Below, one piece after another: positions 51,601 through 63,600 of a stretch of DNA of 64,000 nt. Under the pieces are notes generated by a model that did no database searches, was not told where the DNA came from, and was given only the letters and a program-made list of their open reading frames with translations. The first letter of the stretch is position 1; each line of letters starts with the position of its first letter. The position numbers and the translations under genes were made by a program. This DNA comes from Sarcocystis neurona (lineage: Eukaryota; Apicomplexa; Conoidasida; Eucoccidiorida; Sarcocystidae): assembly GCA_000727475.1 (NCBI GenBank), contig KL647319.1:1055189-1119188 (forward strand), in the 5' to 3' direction.

Positions 51601-54600
51601 TTCTCCTACGTGAATAGACACTGCGCTGCTGCTACTGCTGCCTCGTGTGGTGGAGGCCGCCCAGCCGCAGCAGCCGCAGCGGCAGAAGCTGCTGCTGTTC
51701 CTCTGCCTCCCTCCATGCCATTGCTGCTGCCGTATGAAGCGACCCATGCACCCGGGCAGACGATATTTACGCCAGGGGAACCCCGTGCCGCATGTCCAAA
51801 TTCAAGCGAACCTATTCTTCTGAAAGAAATTTCTTCCCAAGACAGTGAATTCTATCTTCCACATATGCGCGTGCAACATCGCTTGCAACATATATGTATA
51901 TGCACATATTTATGCATACACACATACATCAATAGATACAAATAAATGCATATATATATATATATACATATACATATGTATGTATATTCACGTGTGTATG
52001 TATATATATATATGTGTAAGTTTTGCTTCGAGAGGTAGAGCAGCAGGAGTATAGAGCGTAAACCGGTCGTAGTTGCTCAATTTCGAATATTGCCGTCGCC
52101 TGATGCTGGACTTTGGCTGTTTCAGCAGCCGCCTTTTCTCTAACCTGCTGGTTCCCCTTTCCTGCTGCTACTGCTGCTTCTGCACGTTCCTGGGGCTGTT
52201 GCTGCTGCTGCTTTCGACAGGTGGCGCGAACGTAGGCTACTGCCCCGAGCTCTTTCGGTAGACAGCAGCGTCTCAGACTCGTACGCGTCGGGCTACGCGC
52301 GCGGACCTCCCGCTGCCTCTTCTTCCTCTTCTGCAGCAGCAGCCTGGAGCAGCAGCAGTCAGCAACAGCAGTACGTCGGGAGCAGCAGGCTGTCGGCGAA
52401 GAAACAGCAGCAGCAACCGAGCAACACGCAGCAGCAGCAGCGCGGAGGACCCCCCGCAGGCCCAGGGAGCAGCAGCGAAGCAGGTGCCATTCGACGTCGC
52501 CGTGAGGACGCTGCTGCTGCTGTGGAAGAGGAAGGGGACGCAGCGGGAGGGCCCGCCGGCTCTGCAGCTAGTGCAGCGGGCAACCGAGGGGACGTCGCGG
52601 CAGGACGAAAACGAGCGTTGAGTATGGAGACACTGCCGCATAAAGGCGCTTGGGCTGCGCAAGATAGAGGAGAAGAAGAAGACGAGGAAGGACTGCTGCA
52701 GCGGTGGGAAAGTCGTTCCGAGACAAATCGCCTGAGCCACTCCGCTGCAGCAGTGTTCTATCACGGTGACCTGCACGTCCCTGCTGCTGCTGGTGCTGCG
52801 CCAGGGTCTTCTCACACGGCTGCAGGAGCAAGAGGAGGAACAGCTGCTGGGCGTCAGCAACTTTTCATACCGGTGCATCCTGCTGCTGCTGCAGCTGCGT
52901 CTTCTCCTCCGCCTCCTGCTGCTGTTGCCCCTTCGTTGCTTCCCGTTTCACTTCCCCTGCCGAGCGCCGCAGCAGCACCAGGTGGAGTAGGAGCAATTGG
53001 GTTGACTTGTTCGTCTGCGCAGCCGCCTTCGTGGACCTCTGCGTTTTCTGCTTCTTCTTCGACGAAAGAGTCGCCCGCGTGGCAGTCCTCCTCCTACTAC
53101 CCAGCTGCAGCGCCTGCGGCTCTCTTGCCACTGACTTCTGCTGTGCCTGCGTCTGTCCTGCCGCTTTCTTTCATGGCTGGAGTCTCCTCTGCAGCGGTGG
53201 CGCCTCGCTTCTTCCCCCCTGTCCCCCTCGGAGCGGCGGCGGCTGGTGGCACAGGTGCTGCTGCTGCTGCTGCGCCGGGTCTGGGCCCTCCGGCTGCGGC
53301 AGGACCGTTCGGCGCTGCAGGGTACGACAACAGAGAGTTCAAAGACGTGCTGCACCGGCTGCTTGACGTCCTGCTGCGGGTGACCGAATATAAGGCGGCG
53401 GGGGAGACAGAAATTGACCTGCGCGTTGCCGTTAAAGAGTGTACTATGAAGTTCCACGACTCGCACGGGACGCTGCTCAAGGTACGACTGCTTGCCGTCA
53501 AGGCTCAGGTGTACGTACATCCGCCGCTGCGCACTCCCCAGGCGCTCAAAAAGATGGAAGCGAGGCTCGAGGTGATGATCACCGGCTACGACCCGATGAC
53601 AAATTCGCAAGAGGAAATTCTCCACCCGGTCGCGGCAGCTATCACCATGCGGCGAGTGGCCGTCGACCCTGCTTCTGCTGCTGCTGTGGTTGCTGCTGCC
53701 GCCTCTCTTGACTCCATCTATGGCCCTGCCCTCCCTCCCTCGGGTCCTGCTGCGGCTGCAGCGGCCGCCGCCAGTGCTGCAGGAGGCGGCGCCGCGACAA
53801 AAAGCGCCTGGTCGCTTCTCCAGATTTCCTCTTCTCTTGGGGGCGTCTCCTTCGACGTCAGCAGCGGCCTGCTGCAGCTCGTTTACTACATTATCAATAC
53901 TACCCGGGATATCCTTGACAAAGAAGAAGCCCGTCTGGGGACCCATAACAGCCTGCGCATCTATAATGACTTACATGCAGAAATCCTTGTCATGCACAAG
54001 CAGAGAACGCGGGACAAAACTAAAACGTAAGTGACCGGCACGTCCATCATGTACGCACATGCGCCCACGCCCACATGCGGACCCGGCCCCTACTGCGGCT
54101 CCTGTTCCTCCTGCTGCTGCTCACCGTTTTTTCGCTGTTACTCCTGCTGCAGCGGCTGCCTCGCACCGGTTCGCTGCAAGTATTGCTGCTGCTGCTGCCG
54201 CTGCCTCGCATCGCTTCTCTGCAGCCCCTGCTGCGGCGGCTGCTGACTCGCACGACTTCTCTGCAACTCCTGCTGCGGCGGCTGCTGCCTCGCACTGCTT
54301 TTCTGCAACTTTTGCTGCGACGGCTGCGGCCTCGCACGGATTCATTGCAACTCCTACTGGTACTGCTGCTGCCTTCCAGCGCTCGGCTGCAACTGCTGCT
54401 GCTGCTACGGTTCGCTGCAACTCCTGCTGCTGCTGCGGCTCGCTGCAACTCCTGCTGCAACAAATGGTGCCTCGCACGGCTTCTCCGCAATTCCTACTGC
54501 TGCCGCCTCCCAGCGCTTCGCTGTAACTCCTGCTGCGACGGCTGCTGCGTCGCACCGGTGCGCTGCAGCTGCTTTTGCCGTCTCTCTCCGCTGTGTTTTT

Positions 54601-57600
54601 TTTCCGCCACAGCGGCTGCTGCTGCTGCTTGACGGGCTGTTCTACTTGCTGGAAGTGCAGCGATTTTCAGTTCATCGTCGTGTTGTGCGTTTGTTGCTGC
54701 AGCGGCCGCTGCTATATGTCGTCAAGTGGCTGACGTTGGTGTGCGTTTCTGCCGGCAGTTGTTGCTGCTGTCGGCTGCTGCTATTTCTCAGGGTGCCTTG
54801 CGCCGCGTCTGGAAATGTCTATCTATCTGTCTGTGTCTCTACCTCAATCCATACTTTTATATATATAAGGGATCGTTTTTTCATATATGTGTCTCCATCT
54901 ATATATATATATGTGTGTACATGTATGTGTCTCTTTCTACACATATACACAGAGATGCAGCAGTTTGTGCGCACATGTATATATATATATATATATATCC
55001 ATACGCATACATATACACACGCATACGGACACATACGTATACATACATACACATACATACACATACATACACATACGTGTACATATATATACACTCATAT
55101 ACATACATGTACACTCACATACATACACATACATACATATATACACATACACACACCTACACATACATATATGAGACATACACATACATACACATACATA
55201 CACATACATACACATACATACACATACATACACATACATATACATACATACACATACATACACATACGCATACATATACATACATACACATACGTGTACA
55301 TGCATATATATACACGTGGACAGAAGTTCTTGGCGTGAACGTGCTGTTATCTGTTGTTTGGTCCGCTGGTGATGGGCCTGCAGGTGGAGTTTCCACAAGT
55401 TGCATGCGAACCGTTGGCTGATCGCCCCGACGTCCTTCCTGTTCTTCGCGATACGGAAGGAAGCGTCCCGCAGTCTGCGTGGGGAGGCGCTCGACCTGCA
55501 ACAGCAGGAGGAGACGGAGCGCCGAGGAGACGCGGCACGCGCCGGGGACGAAGAGGAACAGGAGGACGCCGCACAGGGCGGTGGCTTGCTCACGCACTGC
55601 CCATCCTTGCACCTCAACACCGAGGAAGATGTGTCGCAGTTCGTCGACAACCTGATGGCGCTGGGAACGAAGCGTCAGCGCAACGCCTGGCTCAAGCTGC
55701 AGGTCAGCTGCTGCGTGCCTGCACACGTATATCTTCCCGTCTTTTCCTGCGGACTCGCGCACGCACACTCCCGGGGACAGGCCGTTGTTTGCTGCTGTTC
55801 AGCTCCTCGAAGGAGCGGCAACAGCAGCGACTCCACATGCGTCCTGTAGCTGATTTGTCATCTCTCCTTTCTTTGCCGCCCTTCTCAACTCTGTCCGTCC
55901 CCAGTCGTTCTTCTCTTTTTCTCCCCCGCTCTTCTCCTCGCTCGCCACTTCTGTTCCGCCACCTGCTTCTTTTTGTCTCTTCCCTGGCTTTGCCTCTCCC
56001 TCGGTTTCCTGGGTCTCCGTGTCTCTCCGTCGACCCGTCCGCATGTCCCGTTCTCGCTGTTTGGGGCTTTCTCTCCCTGTCTCCCCGTCGACCCGTCGGT
56101 CGGAGACTCTGCGCCAGAAGAAGGGAAGTGCTACCGCACACAGGCGTGTGCCTTGGATACCTCCGGCCATTTTGAACGCTGGGGGTGTCCCGTTCTCGCT
56201 GTTTGGGGCTGCCTCGCTCTCTCTCCGTGGACCCGTCGGTGTCTCCCCCTCCCTCTTTGCGTCTCTCTGTCTGTCCGTTGACCCGTCGATGTGTCCGTCT
56301 CTCTCTGGCTGTCTCTGTGTCTGTCTGACTGCCTGTCTGTGTCTCCGTCTCTCTATTCGTCTCTGTGTCGCTCTGTCTCCCTCTGTATTCATCTCTCTGC
56401 GTCTTCCTCTCTGTCTCGCCGTCTCTCTGGCCCTCACCCCATGTCTGTGCGTCTCTCTGATTTTTTTTTGATCGGCTACTTTCTCCTGTCTGCCGCTGCC
56501 CGCGCGCAAACCCCCGCCCCTCGTCTCCCCCCGCCACGTATGTGTCGGATGCGCGCGTCGTTTTGCTGCCCTGTGACTGCGCGGGGGTCTCGTGTGTGCG
56601 TCCCTCTGCGTAGGCTCATTCATAGTAAAGCGCCTATTTCTCCGCGCCACCCCCCCCCGTGTGTTTTGCTGCTACTGCTGCTGCTTTCTCTTGCTCCCTT
56701 GTTTCTGCAGGAGCCGCTGCTGCTGTTCGGCAACACGCGGGCAACGCAGCAGCGGCTCGAACTGCTGGTAGAGGACATGCCCTTCTGGAGGGAGAGCAGC
56801 GGCCTGGGGGGACCAGAGGGAGCGGGGCGAACAGCAGCAGAGCTGCTGCTGCAGCTGCTGCGACGCGAGCCGGGCTGGTGTCACTTGGGGAGACTGCACG
56901 CGGACTACAGCAACTGTCGCTGCTACTACTTGCACAACTTTGGCTATCGCGTCCTTGTTGAACCGACAGTAGACACCGTCAAAGGCGTCTGGCGTCTCTG
57001 CGTCGGCACATGCGTTCAAGTGCAAAACAGCTGCTCCATGCCGCTGCGCGTTTATGAAGGCAGGCAGCGCACCTACTTTCAAGGGGTCGCCAACACCTGC
57101 GGACGGGCCACACACCTCGACTGGAAGCGTTCAGGCAAGTTGCTGGCGAGAGGAAGGCAGAAAGTTGGCAGGATGGCGGGGAAAAAAAGACGCGAAGTAG
57201 CGGTGGGACCGAGGAGGAGAAACGCGGGCGTGCGTGCCTGGGCGAGACATGGGCGCAACGAGTGGCACAGAGAGAGACGCGTGACACACACGGAGACATA
57301 CAAAGGGAGACGGTGGAGACGGAGACGCAGACAGGAAGGGAGACAGGGAGACAGGGGAGACTGAGGAAAGAGACGGGAAGAGACGCAGACAGATCGAGGG
57401 AAAAGGAGGGAGAAGAAGACGAGCGTGTGCAAGAGACGAACGAACAGCCGAACCGAAGAAAGATAGGGCAGAGGAAAGAGAGGATTACTCGCAGAAGGGG
57501 TCGAACAACGTCCGAAGCCTGCAACAAACTTGCGTGTATAGAACAGGTTTAGAAGAGGGATGATTGCCCGCAGAAGGGGAAGAACAACGACCGAAGCCTG

Positions 57601-60600
57601 CAACAAACTGGCGTGTGTAGAACAGGTTTAGCAAAAGAGAATAGAGAGGGAGAAAGAAAGGCATAGATATGGTCCAGAAGAAGAAGCGCGGAGAACTGCC
57701 ACTTGTCGAAGAAATGACATCATTGCACACAAGAATACCCGCCAACAGGAGACGGACCGTGCTTGTCAGAAGTGGCCTCCTTGGTGGCAGTGCCTATTAT
57801 CTATCTACCGTCAACAATATATATAGATATATGTTTATGTTGATGGATAGGGAAACGTGTCAGTACTTGCTGGGAATCAGGTCTGCCGCACGTGTTTGTG
57901 GTTCGGTTGCCAAGCACAAGAGAACAGCTAGCCACGTAGACACAGGGAAACGTTCAAAAACCGTCGCCGTGCTTGTTATGCATATGGGGAGAGGAACAGA
58001 GAGACAGAGATAGATATATAAATGTATGTATGTGTATACATTAATGTACACGTATGTGTGTGTATATATATATGTGTATATACGCACAGATACGCTTTTC
58101 CTTAGAGTGATGCGTGTGCGGCGTGCGTGCGGGGCCTTTGAGAGAAGCAGGCAAGTAACACGAAAATATGCCTATGTATATATGTGTATATTTGTATGCC
58201 TCCTGGGATGTTGTACTACAGGCGTAGAGATAGAGCAACGCAGAGGGTCGCAGGCTCTTGTAGATAATATGCTTCCTGTGGGTGTGGAGGAAAAGTGAGA
58301 GAGGAAGAGACAGAGAGACAGACACACACAGAGACGCAGCAGAGAGGGAGACAGGAAGAGACGGAGACGGAGAGAGACGGAGAGGGAGAGAGACATAAGT
58401 GGGGAGATTGGAGACGGGTAGAGAGAACATGGCGTTGTCTGGGTGAGTGTGCAGAATAACGGGTAGAGACAAGAGGCGTCCGTCTGAGGAGGTCGATACG
58501 CAAGCAGGCTCACATGTAGGTGCATGCATAGCGAGAGACGAGGACACGCAAATACGGACAAATACGTCTACTCAGGGAGAGACGCGTTTCCTTATCAAGA
58601 GCGGTGGTGAGATATGCGTGTCTCTTTGTACGTGAGTGGACAAGTGCTTCGCGCCGCGTCCGCAGCGAGAGAGAAACCCGTCTGCTTTAGCAGACGCACA
58701 CACGGCAGGTGCGGGACTGGGTGAGCCTGGCGGTTCCTTGACAGTTTAGGCGTGTCTACACGTGGAGATTCGTGGGGAGAGGCAGACCGAGGAAGAGAAC
58801 TGCAGGAAAGAAAAAGTATAAAGAAGGAGAGAGACAGAGAGAGAAAAACTTATGGAACGATACAAGAGAGAGGATTACCGAGGCAGAAAAAGTACAACAA
58901 GGGAGGGAGAGGAAAAGAGAGAGAAAAAGAGCACCACACATGTACGCAGATATATAAATATATATATATATATATATATGTGTCGGTACAAGCAGACGTG
59001 CATGCGTGTGTATGTGCCGCGGAGCACAGGGGAGGGGGGTTCGCGCATACGTGTATATGTGAGTGTGTCTGCGTGGGTGTGTATGTGTGATACATCGGCG
59101 GATATCCATCTACTCGCAGACGCCGCATGTAGCTGCTGTTGATGAGGGCCGCGGGCTCTGGCGTATTTTCTGTCCCGCTGCTGCTAGCTTGGTGTACAAG
59201 TCTTGCTGCGGCACGAATGTACGTAGATACGTGCATGGGGGTGCAGCAGTGCATGCGTGTTGGTTCCGTACGTCCTTGTCAAAGCTTCTCCTGCTGCGGT
59301 GTATATACACCAGAACGCGTCGCGCACGCAGAATTGTCTTTCCTCGTAGTTTTCTTCTCTGTGTGGCTCTCCACTTCGCACGTACTCAAACTACATACAT
59401 TTCTCTCTGTCAGATCGGCCACATGTTCGAGAGTCAACGGGGACAGGTGAACCCGGGACGAAACATATTTCCACTCCATTTTCCGGTGTCTGTACACCCC
59501 AACACGGGTATTACCAGCTGCCTCGTTTTGCTGGTGTCTCTGAGACAAGCTCGAACGTACGGGTGCAGCCTCGTTTACCGTGCTGATGTGGTCTGTTTGT
59601 GGTGTACGTACACTCGAACCACACACACCAGGCAGCAGTTGTTCTCACGGGTCGCCTCGTCTGCGTGCGGTGTACAGACACCAGAGCACCACACACTTTT
59701 CCCGCAGCAGTGTCTTTACCCATCTCGGTGTTGGGCGTTGATTTTCGAGCCGCCAATGTTTCCGATATTCGCTCGCCCCCCCCCCCCCTTCTCCTTCCCC
59801 ACGTCTGCGTGTGCGTGCGGTGTACGTACACCCGAAAGATACACTGTCTGAGCTCCGCCGTCGCTGTATTCCTTCCCGTGCGTGCAGTGCGTGCATCTCT
59901 CGTGCAGTTGCACGGTTTTTTTCGCATGTGCCTTTCTTGCTTCTTTTTTTCCGCCGCAGACTTGGGCAACTACATCGACATTCTTCCGCAGTCGCGTCGC
60001 TCCGTGCCGCTTTCGTGGTTTGAGACGGGGCGGCTGCCCGGCTTTGTCCCGCTGGTGGAAGCATCTGGTGGTGCTGCGCTCTCTCCGTACTCGAGAGACA
60101 GCCGATCGCTCTCGCTCACGCACGCACCGCCTTCGGAGACGCGGGCTGCTGGTGCCGCTCTCACGCCCGTCCCTTTCCACACGCTCCATAAACTTCTCAA
60201 CCGAAAAGGCGCGGGTAAAGTCCTTTTTGTAGAAACGTACAGGTTGGCTGTGTACGCCTACACAGATGGACGTGAGTGTTTGTGCGTGCCTTTTTCCGTG
60301 CTTCTTCGTCCGATTTTCCTTTCGTAAATATGTCTTGCCGTCCATTCGCCCGCGCGCTCGTACACGCTCCCACACACGTCTGTCTCCGTCGTTCGTCTCT
60401 CTCCGCGTCTGCACACATACACACAAATGTACCCCCCGCTCCTCCTCCTCCTCAAGCGCCCTCAACAGGCTGCTTCACGGCCGTGGAACCCTTCCAACGG
60501 GCGGCACGACCGAGGCTGAAATCAAACACAAAAATGAGTCTTTGTGGCAACTACTCCGCAGAAGCCTGTCCTCTGTGCGGAGTACAAATCTTCTTGTTCC

Positions 60601-63600
60601 ACGCACACGCCAGCGCTCTTTTTTATTCGTGCGAACGAAAAAGGAAAAGGATATCGATCCCCTCTTGGTGCTGCAGGAGTTATGAAGAGCCCACGCACCT
60701 TCTGTCAGCCTTCCTTCCTTTCAAAGACAAGTATATACGTTTCTTGACGCCCCGACTGCCCCACGCAGGCACGGGGGACGCACACGCTCCTCAGTAATTT
60801 TGTTTCTTCTTGCAGCGCCAGTCAGCCCGGTGCCTGTTCCCGAGAAGTTTTCTTCTTCTCCTTCTCTCCGCCTCTTTCAACGACATATTTCTGGCTCTAC
60901 CAGGGCACCGGTGGGGTCCATGCTTATGTGTGTAAATATGTGTATGTGTGTGTGTGTGTGCCTGCATTCGGAAGTGGAAGGTGTTGACTTTTTTCTCTTC
61001 TCTCTTCTTCTTCGATCCCTCCTTCTCTGCCTGTGGCCGGGTGTTTTTCTTCCTTTTCCGCCTCTCTTTTCCTTCTCCTTGGGTTCATTTCATCCTTTCA
61101 CAAGCGTCCTCCTGCCCCGCACACGTACGTACCTGAATTTCTGCGTCGACGCTGAAACGAATCTGGCCATCCTTCGCTGACGGTCTCCATCCGCGTGGGT
61201 CTCTGCCCGTTGCCGCACCTCCCTGCATGTATCCTGCCCTTGTCGTGCTGTCACGCGTGATGCACGTAGCAGAGTTCGAATTTCTTCATCTTTTGGCTTC
61301 TTTTTCTCTTCGACTTGCTTACCGTGGTGCCCGCTGTCTGGCGTGGGTTTGTAGCCCACAAGGAAAAACCGGCAGCAGCACTCCCGCTGTATGTGCATCT
61401 CCTCTCTATACACATATACACATCACTTTTTCTCGAAGGAGGCTCGGGTTTCCAAGTGTGTAGACCCTTCTCCGTCCCCCAGCATTAATTTTCTCCATCC
61501 TTTTGCTGCTTTAACTACTTGTTGGGAGTGTTTTCTGCCCTCCGCTCCGTCCACTCACAAAAATTCACGCGGCCACTCATGAAGTCTCGGGTCCGTCTCC
61601 ACGTGCCTCTCCCTACATATGCATGCGACTGGCCTCTATATATACGCGTGTATGTAAATATATGTATAGATATGCGTATATCCGTAAATGACATATATAC
61701 AGAAAACGTACAGAGAAGGAGGTGTACAAAAAGTATATGCGTATCTATTATACAAGTGATATGACTACAGCTCTACAAGATTTGTCAACTGACATATGTG
61801 TATATATATATATATATAGCAGTCGAAGTGCCAGCTCCTCTGCATGTCCACGTTGCCATTTTTCCTGCTTTATCCTTCGTCCACCCACCCCTTCCACACA
61901 CGTCGCGGTATTTTTTCTTGTTGTTCAGCAGGAGACGAACGACGCCTCGACCTGCCGCCGTTTACTATGCGGCTCCGAGGCACGCTGATGTTCCACGGCT
62001 CCGTAGACGTTACGGACGTGCCATCGCAGCACACGAACCGCATTGCCTACAAATACGTGGTGAAGATTGAGCCGATGCTGCTGCTGAAAAATACGCTGCC
62101 CTTCCACATCTCTGTCCGCGTCTGGATGAGGCACCACACGCGGAAACAGGTCTCCCACGCCGCCGGCAGCAGAGACGCCGCGGCAGCGGCAAGGACGCCG
62201 GTGGCGGGGAGCGGGAGCGGACACGGCGCGAGCGACAGCAGCAGCACCGACAGCGATAGCGACAGCGCGTGGGGCGGACGAGCGAGGAGAAGAAGAAGGA
62301 GGAGGCGGCAGCGACGCAGCGGAAGGAGCAGCGGACCCAGCAGCGCCGACGGCAGTCCCGGGAAAAGCGGTGGGAAGGACCTTTTCAAAGAAGGAAGAGA
62401 GGGAGTCGTGGGTGCGCGGGGTGAGGAAGATGAGGAAGAAAGGAGACGCGACGAGAAGGGGCGCCCGGGCGGTCTCGGCGCCAAACAAAGCCGCCGAGAA
62501 ACGGTACAGCTGCAGCTGCTGCATGCCACGCGAGGTCGGGGCCGCGGAGGAGGAGACGCCGGTGAAGAAGAAGAGGAAGAGGGGGAAGATGCGTTTTCTG
62601 CTGCAGGAGAAGACCGACGTGGCCGCAGCAGCGCGCGGGGCCGAGGCGTCGGTGCTGCTGCTTCTTTCTTCCACTCCGCAGTGGCGCCGCAAGACAGGTA
62701 CCACGCGCTGCTACTGGCCAGAGAGACGGGGCGGCGGAAAGGCGGGGCAGCCTCAGCAGCAGAGGAAGGGCCAGAAATGAGACGACGACGCAGGAAGCAG
62801 CAGCAAGAACCCAGAAGGCGGACCAGCAGCCTCCACGCGGTGGGCGGTCGTCTCGGTGCTGCTGCAGGTGCTGCGTTTGGTATTTCGCTTGGCAAGACGC
62901 ACGCAGCAGCAGCAGCGCGGAAGCGCAGCAGCGACCGAGAGGATGCGCGTCACCGAAGAAGACGCCGACGAAGAGAAAGAAGAAAGAAGAAGAAAATGAA
63001 GGAACCGCTGTCCGACGCAATGCTGCTGCTGAAGAATAAATGGATTAAGGCACATATTGGGCCGCATGAAGTCTGGGGGCTGCCGGTGAGTGAGCAACGC
63101 CTGTGGCTTCGCGTTGCCGTCCACGGTGCCCCGTTAGAGTCTTTCGAAAGCAAGCAGCTGTCTCCTTCGTTTCTGCGCGAGGCTCGGGCCCTGCTGTCGC
63201 CGTTGCGGTCGCACAAACATGCTGCTGCTGAAGCGGCGGACGAGGAGGACGCAGCCGGTGCTGCTGGCGCGGCGTCGGGCCCGGGCGCAGTTGTCGCTGC
63301 TCCTTCCGGCGCTGCTGGGGGACCTGTCCCCGGCGGCGGCGGAGGACCCGCAGCAACCGCAGGACAACGCGCGGCTCCAGCGGGAACAGCAGCACCGGGT
63401 GCAGCCAAGCCGACAGGGACAGACGGCCTTCTGCTGCGTCTGCCGCTGGACGCAGCAGCAGCCGGCCAGAAGAAGCCGGTGGGTGCGGGGGGACCAGAAG
63501 GAGCAAGCGGAGGAGCAGGAGAATTTGCAGCAGTAGTTGCGTCCCCGCCTCTAGGAGGACGCGCAGGATTTCTGGCGAACGGAGTGCACAGGACTGCTGC

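Larger units (their letters stand above)
54027..55383. other. Intron P-Q
   Basis: It begins with a 42-bp minisatellite (about 54075-54560), then unique sequence, and ends with microsatellite at 54840-55315 before the acceptor GGGCCTGCAG. Confidence 0.55.
57135..59959. other. Intron R-S with GC-AG boundaries
   Basis: This 2.8 kb intron starts GCAAGT instead of GT. It contains purine-rich sequence after the donor, a 79-bp tandem duplication at about 57478-57635, TATATA/GTGTATA microsatellite at 58015-58085 and 58950-58985, a palindrome cluster at 59298-59832, a run of 13 C at 59776-59788, and the acceptor TTTTTTCCGCCGCAG. A frame at about 57669-57830 ([17 protein letters not shown]) is open but has no support. 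Confidence 0.5.

Noticed and set aside
52948..53946. Minus-strand open frame of 332 codons
   Set aside because: It is opposite exon P, whose plus-strand sequence has the VPS13-like strands. The minus frame is Arg/Ser-rich without structure.
57669..58013. Possible independent small gene ([17 protein letters not shown]...)
   Set aside because: The start codon context is weak, it runs into microsatellite and there are no splice sites or recognisable domain. Exons R and S join in phase without it.
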